NCBI GenBank assembly: GCA_035501735.1
Contig: DATJVR010000074.1
Coordinates: 1 to 64,000, forward strand
Reading direction: 5' to 3'
Origin: PNAI01 sp035501735
Lineage (GTDB): Bacteria > Pseudomonadota > Alphaproteobacteria > Rhizobiales > Xanthobacteraceae
Length of the DNA stretch: 64,000 nucleotides
Shown here: one piece after another, positions 37,676 through 46,081 of the stretch
Layout of the letters: each line of letters begins with the position of its first letter
Numbering within the stretch: position 1 is the first letter of the stretch
Made by a program: the position numbers and the translations under genes
Notes under the pieces: generated by a model
The model's database searches: none
What the model was told of the DNA's origin: nothing
The model's input: the letters and a program-made list of their open reading frames with translations, nothing else

Positions 37676-38365
37676 TCAACGCCGCTGGCGCTCGTAACGG
37701 AATGGTCTCCCGGCGAATTCCCGGATCGGTGAATCCGGGTAGACCATCGTCAGCGATCCGTCGCTGCCGACCTGCAGGCGGTGCGCCGTGAATTTCCGCT
37801 TCCCGAGATCGCCGGGTTCGAATTCGAACACGTAGCCCTTCTCAGTGCCGGCCCGGCTTGCCACGTCGATCCTTTGCGGCGCGAGGCCGAACATGCGCAA
37901 GCCTAAGGCCACCGCGGTCGGGGCCTGCGCGCAATCGACTTGCAAGCCGTAATACTGCGTGTATCCGGTCTTGGTCGCGCCGTCGCAGCTGACCACCACG
38001 TCGATTCCGGCGAGACCGCGGTCGCCGCCTTTGCCCACGACCAGGATGGTGTAGGCGCCGGACTCGCTTTTCTGGAGACGCTTGAAGCTGAAAGTCGCCG
38101 GCCGGTCGTACGGCAGGCTGTCGACGACGACCGCGCCGTTCGCCGCTTTCCAGGTGCCTTCGGATTGCTCGTCATAGGCGCCGTAGGAGAGGAAATACTC
38201 CCATTTTCCCCCGCCCGAGAGCCGCATGCAGGAGCCGACCTCCCGCACCCCGGAGAGGCAATACTCGCCGGGGAGCGTGTTGGCGTCCTGCGCGCGCGCC
38301 TGCGGCGCGGTGAGGCAGGCAGTCGCGATCAGCGCGCAGATGGTGCGTCCGGTAAGGCTCCTCAT
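37676..38365 (-). CDS. Exported protein of unknown function
   Basis: 229 residues with a Sec signal peptide (MRSLTGRTICALIATACLTAPQARAQ). The mature part begins ANTLPGEYCLSGVREVGSCMRL, with two cysteines that could bond, and looks beta-rich (GGKWEYFLSYGAYDEQSEGTWK). It contains two further cysteines (VVSCDGA, QVDCAQ). The start at 38365 has GGGGA upstream; a GTG-type extension adds five codons. No domain recognised. Confidence 0.7.
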   Translation of the reverse strand: MRSLTGRTICALIATACLTAPQARAQDANTLPGEYCLSGVREVGSCMRLSGGGKWEYFLSYGAYDEQSEGTWKAANGAVVVDSLPYDRPATFSFKRLQKSESGAYTILVVGKGGDRGLAGIDVVVSCDGATKTGYTQYYGLQVDCAQAPTAVALGLRMFGLAPQRIDVASRAGTEKGYVFEFEPGDLGKRKFTAHRLQVGSDGSLTMVYPDSPIREFAGRPFRYERQRR

Positions 38366-38425
38366 CGCGTGTGTCCCCAAGAGCGCGCAAGATGGCTTGC
38401 GCGTAAGATAGGTTGGATCGCGCTT

Positions 38426-38627
38426 TACCCTCCCCCTTGCGGGGAGGGTCGACCGCCGAGCCAGCGAAGCGCAGCGCAGCGAAGGCGGGCGGGGTGGGGG
38501 TCGTTGTTTCGACGCTCGGCATTGTCAAACATCGACCCCCACCCGGCTCGCGCGCTCTCGGAAATCTTGCGCACGCTTGATGTTATCGCTCCGCGCGCTC
38601 GCCACCCTCCCCGCAAGGGGGAGGGTA
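38426..38627. repeat. Palindromic GGGAGGG element, intergenic copy
   Basis: About 200 bp bounded by inverted arms: CCCTCCCCCTTGCGGGGAGG at the left and its reverse complement at the right. Each arm also folds on itself. Inside is a second inverted pair (GGGGTGGGGGTCG and CGACCCCCACCC). The same arms bound the elements inside thiC (41714-41844) and, diverged, inside the hydantoinase gene (63053-63156). Confidence 0.85.
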
Positions 38628-38700
38628 TAGACCCACGATGCATGGTCGGACGAAAACAATGGGTTTCGCAAGGGCTCAGCTCAACCTTCAGGCTTTTGCT

Positions 38701-38803
38701 ACCTCATCCTGAGGAGCCGCGCGCAAGCGCGGCGTCTCGAAGGATGGAAGCGGCCTCATGTTTCGAGGCGCGCTCGCATGCGCTCGCGCTCTTCAACATG
38801 AGG
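38701..38803. repeat. CCTCATCCTGAGGAGC dispersed repeat
   Basis: Contains CTCATCCTGAGGAGC, the GCGTCTCGAAGGATG block and a closing CAACATGAGG, with inner GC-rich hairpins. Related blocks occur in the thiC leader (42269-42413) and at 42571-42610. The TCTCGA core and CTCATxxTGAGGAG ends define the family. Confidence 0.7.
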
Positions 38804-38872
38804 CACATCAATTCCGCATTAACCTTTCGCTCTCACGATGAGCAAGATAGATGACAAGCGAGGATGGCAACA

Positions 38873-39145
38873 ATGGCAAGATCGTTTCGTCAGCGCTGGT
38901 TTGTTCGGCGACAAGTCGAGTCGGCGCTCGAACAATTACTACAAGATACAGGAATAATTCCTGTCGTTCAGTGGGATGACAACCAAATAGCCTGGGACGA
39001 GGAATGCAAAGGCATTGGACAAGTTGCTTGGCATTGCGGGTATATTCTCCCTCCAGATCCATCGCTGCGGGCGCTCATACCATTGCTCAATAATAAGATT
39101 GCGCCTTTGCAGGCACGTTACGATCTTGGGTTGACTTGCGAATAA
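38873..39145 (+). CDS. Hypothetical protein in lower-GC segment
   Basis: 90 residues: RSFRQRWFVRRQVESALEQLLQDTGIIPVVQWDDNQIAWDEECKGIGQ and a Leu-rich end. Codon use is clearly less GC-biased than in the housekeeping genes here, which suggests recent acquisition. GAGG is nine bases before the ATG at 38873; an ATG three codons earlier is too close to it. Repeats flank the gene on both sides. An opposing frame (38808-39062) is less protein-like. No function assigned. Confidence 0.45.
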   Translation: MARSFRQRWFVRRQVESALEQLLQDTGIIPVVQWDDNQIAWDEECKGIGQVAWHCGYILPPDPSLRALIPLLNNKIAPLQARYDLGLTCE

Positions 39146-39180
39146 GCTGATAAAGTCGCCCAGTTAAATGTCTCGATTTT

Positions 39181-39300
39181 GCGCCAGGCGCAATGGCGAA
39201 GCTTACGTGGGTGGACTTGCGGCAGAGAAATGACGAATTACGTTTCGCTAATCCGCCCTACGAACTTCGGGCTACTTGCTTGCCATCCGCCCTACGGGCT
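39181..39300. repeat. REP-like dispersed repeat, degraded copy 2
   Basis: Contains GGCGCAATGGCGAAGC, TTACGTTTCGCTAATCCGCC and two CCGCCCTACG blocks, in the order found in copies 1 and 3 but interrupted and mutated. It occupies most of the 359-bp gene-free stretch 39146-39504. Confidence 0.6.
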
Positions 39301-39424
39301 GCGTTCATCCTGGCCTATTTGCGAGATTTTCTTTTATAGCCGCCGACGTCCATTCCGAGATTCGAGGGGCCAAATCCGTCCGACAACAACTGTGAAATTG
39401 TCTGTCCATGACACTTTTGCAGCG

Positions 39425-39508
39425 CGTAGGGCGCAATAGCGAAGCGTATTGCGCCGTTTGCGAATGAGATTGGCGGATTACGCTTCGCTAATCCGCCCTA
39501 CGGGCTAA
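39425..39508. repeat. REP-like dispersed repeat, copy 3 (two hairpins)
   Basis: Begins CGTAGGGCGCAATAGCGAAG and contains the hairpins GGCGCAATA/TATTGCGCC and GGCGGATTA/TAATCCGCC, then CCTACGGGCTAA. Its right end runs into the stop region of the gene at 39505. Confidence 0.8.
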
Positions 39509-40116
39509 TCCAAATCGATTGCACCTGCGCTCGATTGACGACGCTTCTCAATCGCGCTCTTCGCATCATTGATAGAAAGCTCAAGCATCTCGGGAAAGTC
39601 CCAATCAAGTTCAGCCTTCTTGAAGCCGTACCTACCTCTTAGAGCGCAAGCCAGATTCCATGACTTTAGCCCTAAGGTTGCCGCTCGCAATTCCAACTCA
39701 TCGCCTAAGTCTTCAGTATTGTATTCCGCTGTTGAGCGGATCATGCCCTGCGCACCAGCTATTTCGTTCGGTAAATTGAGACATTGCGCGGCGAGCCGTC
39801 GCTCTAACACGCGCCACCCTTCTGCATCCTCTGGGTAAGTTTCAAGAGTTGGCAGCGAGGTATTCCAATATGGAAACTCTTCATCCGGCAAATGAGGTGC
39901 CTCACGATTTTCTCCGCAAAAATTGGCGCAACGAAGTGCATAGCTCTCCAAATTCACGGCAAGTCGTATTCCCATATAAGCCCCAAGGTCCTTTCTGTGA
40001 CGATAGTTGCGGACCATAGTGATGATGCCGCTAACTACAGCAGTTCCAAGACCAGCGCTTACGACCGTCTGAGCTACGGCAGTCATATCCCACGTTAAGG
40101 GGTTCCACCAAGTCAT
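39505..40116 (-). CDS. Membrane-anchored protein of unknown function in lower-GC segment
   Basis: 203 residues. One N-terminal membrane segment (VAQTVVSAGLGTAVVSGIITMV) is followed by a cytosolic part with an RNYRHRKDLGAYMGIRLAVN junction and an acidic, Trp-containing body. GC content is visibly lower than in thiC next door. The gene lies directly downstream of thiC; with the ATG at 40134 the gap to the thiC stop is 3 bp, with 40116 it is 21 bp. Its 3' end merges with a REP-like repeat. It looks like acquired DNA placed under thiC transcription. Confidence 0.6.
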   Translation of the reverse strand: MTWWNPLTWDMTAVAQTVVSAGLGTAVVSGIITMVRNYRHRKDLGAYMGIRLAVNLESYALRCANFCGENREAPHLPDEEFPYWNTSLPTLETYPEDAEGWRVLERRLAAQCLNLPNEIAGAQGMIRSTAEYNTEDLGDELELRAATLGLKSWNLACALRGRYGFKKAELDWDFPEMLELSINDAKSAIEKRRQSSAGAIDLD

Positions 40117-40137
40117 GGCACTTTGACCGAGCATCAG

Positions 40138-42243
<2,106 letters not shown>

Positions 42244-42268
42244 CGGGCTTCTCCATTGTCGGCCTCGA

Positions 42269-42413
42269 CCTCATGGTTCGGCTCGCAAGTCGGGTATACC
42301 CGACTTGCGACGTTCGAGACGCGCAGCTTCGCTGCGCTCCTCACCATGAGGTTGCAACCATTTCCCTCATCCCGCGGAGGCGCGATGCGCCGTCCCGAAG
42401 GATGAGGGAAATG
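42269..42413. repeat. Repeat hairpins in the thiC leader
   Basis: Two adjacent long hairpins between the riboswitch and the thiC start. The first (42359-42413) has a perfect 14-bp stem CATTTCCCTCATCC / GGATGAGGGAAATG. The second (42269-42351) is closed by CCTCATGGT / ACCATGAGG and contains a perfect 26-bp palindrome at 42284-42309 (arm CGCAAGTCGGGTA). Both carry the TCTCGAACG/CTCATxxTGAGGAG family hallmarks. Confidence 0.8.
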
Positions 42414-42444
42414 CTCGCTCCGTGATATGTCGGCTGAAGGAAAA

Positions 42445-42540
42445 GTCCCTGTCCCTTCGCCGGCATGACCCGGATCAGGTTCAAAGGGTCACCGCACCTT
42501 GCGGTCTCTCAGCTCGCGCACGAGCTCCCCTCGGAACACC
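42445..42540 (-). promoter_or_regulatory. TPP riboswitch (THI element) upstream of thiC
   Basis: On the minus strand it reads GGGGAGC, then the conserved GCTGAGA, then GACCCTTTGAACCTGATC and CATGCCGGCGAAGGGA. These are the invariant blocks of the thiamine pyrophosphate aptamer in the correct order and spacing. The thiC ATG is about 200 bases downstream, farther than usual, because repeat hairpins fill the interval. Thiamine pyrophosphate binding is expected to reduce thiC expression. Confidence 0.95.
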
Positions 42541-42570
42541 ACTAATGTAGGCTCATGCACCCGGGTGTCA

Positions 42571-42610
42571 ACGTTCGAGACGCGCCCTTTAAGGGCTCCT
42601 CGGGATGAGG
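42571..42610. repeat. Partial TCTCGAACG-family repeat upstream of the riboswitch
   Basis: ACGTTCGAGACGCGCCCTTT and CTCCTCGGGATGAGG, half of the repeat family seen at 42269-42351 and 38701-38803. It sits between the riboswitch and the stop of the DUF4403 gene. Confidence 0.55.
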
Positions 42611-42622
42611 CCGCTCACGCCG

Positions 42623-44203
42623 CTACTGCCCCGGCAGCTTGGTCACCGCCACTTTCACGGCGCCTTCCGCCTCGGCGACCACGCGCAGCACCTTTGAGTC
42701 GAACGCGATCTCGACCAGGCGCAGGCCGGTGATCGACGCATCGGCGCGCACGCCATCCTCCTGCTTCTGGAAATCGGCGATCGCCGCGGCGATGCTCTTG
42801 AGCGCGCTTGACGCGAACGGCTTGAGATCGACCACGGCGCTTTCCTCGATCGTGTCCTTCAGATAGGGGATCGCCGCGCGCGCCGCCGCGCCCAGCAGGC
42901 CGAAGGCCGTTTCCGAATCGACGTCGAGCGAAATGTCGGTCAGCCGCAGCATCTGCTTGGCCGCGTCGAGCTTCGGCCGGCCCCACACGTGAATATTGGC
43001 GTCGGCGCCGAAGCCGAACCAGCTCTTCTTCTCGCGCGCCTTCACCTGCAGCGAAATCAGCAGGCGGTCGCCCGACGGCACGATGGTCGCGCGCTGCACG
43101 ATGATCTCGGCCGCGGACGTCGGATCGTCGCCGAATGTCTTTCCTTTCAGCTGCGCCTCGATGATCTTGTTGACTTCCGTGAACGGGATGTCGATCGGCG
43201 CCGCGATGGCGACGCGGCCCTCCTGCAGCGGCGGCACGATCTTCAGCTGCGACGGAAACGGGCAATTCGGATTGGTCCGCGACGGCACCACGCGCGTCTC
43301 CGCCTGCACGCCAACCGTCAGCGTCACGTTGTTTTCGTCGATCTTCGGCTGCGCCGCGAACGCCTGCACCGGCCGCATCTCGAGCCACAGGTTGGGCGCG
43401 TTCGGGCCGGCGGCCGCGAACGAAATCGAGCGGCACATCTTGTCCCATTCGCGCCGCACCGTCTGCTCGAGCGTCGTATCATTGCGCAGTTTCGACTGCA
43501 GCGTGCTGATCTGGTCGTTGACCGCGCGGTCGATGAACGGTTTCACCTCGTTCGACACGTTGATCTTGATTCCGACGACGGAAAGCCCGCCGTCGGCGAC
43601 CGACACCTGGCCGCTCAGGTTCGGTTCGATCCGCCATGTCGGCAGCAGCGCCGGCCGCGCCGTCACCATCACGTTGCTCTTGATCTCGGCGCGTTGATCG
43701 AGCAGGCCGGTCGCCAGATTCTGCGCATTGCGCCCGAGTTCCTGGCTGATGACGCCCGTGATCGAGCCGACCAGACCGCCGGCGCCCTGCGCGGCTTGTC
43801 CGGTGACGCGCAGGATTCCTGTCAGGTTGGTCGACAACGTCAGCCCCTCGCTCCGGCCCACGACCGCGAGCGGACTCCGGTTCAAGGTCCAACCGATGTC
43901 GAGCTTGCCCAAGGCCTGGCTGATTGGATTGTCGCGCTGACCGGAGAGGCTGCGCGGCGCGGTGTTGTCGAGCGCATTGCGGATCGCCGCCAGCGAAACC
44001 GCAACCGGCGCGATCACGATCGAGGTGCGCGTCATGGGCTGCAACGGGGCGATCTGCTGCAGCGGCGGGCGCTGGGTCGTCGGGCCGCTCGGCAAAAGGA
44101 TATTCAGCGCCCATAGTGTGCCGCCGAAAAAAGCCGCCACGATGAGGGCTCCGAGAAAAATGCGGCGCCATTGGAATGCGCGTCTGCGTTTGATTGTGGC
44201 CAT
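42623..44203 (-). CDS. DUF4403 family membrane-anchored protein
   Basis: 526 residues. A basic N-terminus and one membrane segment (IFLGALIVAAFFGGTLWALNILL) anchor a large periplasmic beta-rich region. Features matching the DUF4403 family are the early SIVIAPVAVSLAAIRNALD block, GWTLNRSPLAV, MCRSISF and FTEVNKIIEAQLKGKTF. The fold is thought to resemble lipid-binding tubular domains; the function is not established. The start MATIKRRRAFQW (44203) is preferred over a frame extension of 15 codons. It lies 59 bp downstream of the lysozyme gene. Confidence 0.8.
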   Translation of the reverse strand: MATIKRRRAFQWRRIFLGALIVAAFFGGTLWALNILLPSGPTTQRPPLQQIAPLQPMTRTSIVIAPVAVSLAAIRNALDNTAPRSLSGQRDNPISQALGKLDIGWTLNRSPLAVVGRSEGLTLSTNLTGILRVTGQAAQGAGGLVGSITGVISQELGRNAQNLATGLLDQRAEIKSNVMVTARPALLPTWRIEPNLSGQVSVADGGLSVVGIKINVSNEVKPFIDRAVNDQISTLQSKLRNDTTLEQTVRREWDKMCRSISFAAAGPNAPNLWLEMRPVQAFAAQPKIDENNVTLTVGVQAETRVVPSRTNPNCPFPSQLKIVPPLQEGRVAIAAPIDIPFTEVNKIIEAQLKGKTFGDDPTSAAEIIVQRATIVPSGDRLLISLQVKAREKKSWFGFGADANIHVWGRPKLDAAKQMLRLTDISLDVDSETAFGLLGAAARAAIPYLKDTIEESAVVDLKPFASSALKSIAAAIADFQKQEDGVRADASITGLRLVEIAFDSKVLRVVAEAEGAVKVAVTKLPGQ

Positions 44204-44262
44204 CGGCGCGGATATTAGATTGCGCTCGCCGCCGGCGCCAGTGTTCAAAGCGCCGTGTCGAA

Positions 44263-45894
44263 TCAGTTGCCGTCGATCGCCGAGATCAGCCGCGACAGCA
44301 CGTCGGGATCGATGGTTGCGTCGACCCGCAGGACCCGGCCGTTCGCTAGCACGATCTCGACCGGCGATCCGTTGGTCGGCGACGTATCACTGGCGACCTT
44401 GTCGCTCGGCGATTTCACTTCGGCCAGCTGCGGAGCTGGGCTTCGCGCACGCGCGCGCGATGACCGGCTCGCCCGCGTGGTCGGCGCCGCACTGGCCGCG
44501 GTTGCGCTCGGCTTGGTCTCCGTCGGCGCCGCAGTGGCCGTCTGATCCACGGGCTTGGGCGAGTCTGTTGAATCGGAGGGAGTGACAGTGGCGACTTGGT
44601 CCGCAGGTTTGGCTTCCTTCGTCTCAGCCGGCGTGACGATTGCGGTCTGATCCACGGGCTTTGCGGGTTCCTTCGTCTCGCTCGGCGCTACGGTCGCGAC
44701 TTGGTCCGCGGGTTTGGCCGGCTCTTTCGTCTCCGCCGGCGCGACCGTCGCCACTTGATCCGCCGGTTTGGCAGGCTCCTTCGTTTCGGACGGTGAAACT
44801 ATCGCCACCTGATCCGCCGGCTTGGCGGCTTCTTTCATCTCGGTCGGAATAGCATCGGTCGCCTGCTCCGGTTGCTTGGCTTTGGATGGATCGAGCCGCG
44901 CGACCGCGACCTTTTCCGGCGGCGTTATGCCGAGCGCTTTTTGAAAATCCGTCGGCGCGCCGTTGAAAATGGTGACGTTCAATTTCCCCGGCAGCACGTC
45001 GGCATCCGCCATCCGGCCCGAATCGGTGAAATGCCAGAGTGTCCACGTGCTGTCGTTCGGAACCTTGGGCTTTCCATGAACCGGATTGCCTGAATCGGTG
45101 TAGTTGGCGATCCAGATCGGATAGCCCTGCAGCTTTGCAATCTTGGCGTCGTCCTTGATGATGGCTCGCCACCATCCGCGGCTGGTATAGACGATCGGTC
45201 TGCGTCCGGTCCGCTCCTCGACGCGCTTGAGCCACTGCAGCGCTTTCTGAAGGACATCGTCCGGATCCTGCCCGGCCCAGAAGTCGCGGATTTTTCCATT
45301 ATCCGGCGTGACGATCCAACGCTTCGCCGCATCCTTGCGCAGGTCCGATTCCAGATCGAGGCAGGGCGGCAGATCGAGCGGCTGCAGTTTCCCGAGATCG
45401 TCGAGCCTGTCGACGAAATTATCCGCCTGCGCGACCGGATCCTCGTCGGCGGCCAGGACATGATAGGCGCCCCTGGGAATCTTGAACGTCGCCAGCGCGC
45501 GCCAATGATGCTCGAACGTCGGATCGCGATATCGCGAGCCTTGCGATTCCTTCACATAGACGAAATTGACGTTTTGACTCGAAATCTTGCTCCAATCGAT
45601 CTTGCATTCGCTGCAGGTCTCTCCGGCCTTGCAGGTGCAGTTTTCGTCGTTGTGATGTGAAACGTCGATGCCGAGTACGACGTCTTTCAAATCCGATGGA
45701 AGATAAAAGATCGGCGCGGCAGGCGAGGTCACCGGATTGTAGGCAGGGCCCATGTCGGCCCGCATGCGCGCTTCGAACAGCTGGCCGCGCGAGGGACCGT
45801 CGACCACGATCGGGTTTGCGTCGTCGGCGCGACCGCCGGTGCACAGGGCAACGCAATAGGCAAACGACAGCCCAATGCGAATCCAGTGCTTCAT
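44263..45894 (-). CDS. Secreted GH25 lysozyme with 18-residue repeats and IS66-like C-terminal tail
   Basis: 543 residues. Signal peptide MKHWIRIGLSFAYCVALCTGGRA. The GH25 muramidase domain (about 70-320) has GIDVSHHN with catalytic Asp and the DLES pair (D180, E182). A Cys-rich insert lies at 86-97 (CTCKAGETCSEC). Residues 351-457 are six tandem units of the type ETKEPAKPADQVATVAP, a Pro/Lys/Ala spacer. The last 33 residues (VEIVLANGRVLRVD ... LSRLISAIDG) resemble the end of IS66 TnpA-type proteins. The enzyme should cleave peptidoglycan in the periplasm or outside the cell. Confidence 0.85.
   Translation of the reverse strand: MKHWIRIGLSFAYCVALCTGGRADDANPIVVDGPSRGQLFEARMRADMGPAYNPVTSPAAPIFYLPSDLKDVVLGIDVSHHNDENCTCKAGETCSECKIDWSKISSQNVNFVYVKESQGSRYRDPTFEHHWRALATFKIPRGAYHVLAADEDPVAQADNFVDRLDDLGKLQPLDLPPCLDLESDLRKDAAKRWIVTPDNGKIRDFWAGQDPDDVLQKALQWLKRVEERTGRRPIVYTSRGWWRAIIKDDAKIAKLQGYPIWIANYTDSGNPVHGKPKVPNDSTWTLWHFTDSGRMADADVLPGKLNVTIFNGAPTDFQKALGITPPEKVAVARLDPSKAKQPEQATDAIPTEMKEAAKPADQVAIVSPSETKEPAKPADQVATVAPAETKEPAKPADQVATVAPSETKEPAKPVDQTAIVTPAETKEAKPADQVATVTPSDSTDSPKPVDQTATAAPTETKPSATAASAAPTTRASRSSRARARSPAPQLAEVKSPSDKVASDTSPTNGSPVEIVLANGRVLRVDATIDPDVLSRLISAIDGN
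44524..44844. repeat. Tandem 54-bp repeat array in the lysozyme gene
   Basis: Six units of 54 bp (one is 51 bp) encode TEMKEAAKPADQVAIVSP, SETKEPAKPADQVATVAP and variants. The central units are nearly identical, suggesting recent expansion by slippage or unequal exchange; outer units have diverged. Confidence 0.85.
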
Positions 45895-46081
45895 TGTCCA
45901 CTCCTACGCACGTACAAGAGGAGTCGCTCGCCGGTATTCAGTCCTTTGTTAATTTGGCGACAGAATGACCCTTTTTTGCCACATCAGCAAGATGATAATG
46001 AATTCAAAGGACTAATGTCTAATCGGTGAGCGGGTGGGCCGCCAAGAATTTTGTCGCGTGATTAACGACGATCGCGGCGTT

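Noticed and set aside
38808..39062. Minus-strand 84-codon frame opposing the 38873-39145 gene
   Set aside because: No ribosome site and less protein-like; the plus-strand frame is preferred, at low confidence.
37555..39508. Possible CRISPR array because of short repeated blocks
   Set aside because: Spacing is irregular, units are internally palindromic with diverged copies, and no spacers of constant length or cas genes are present.
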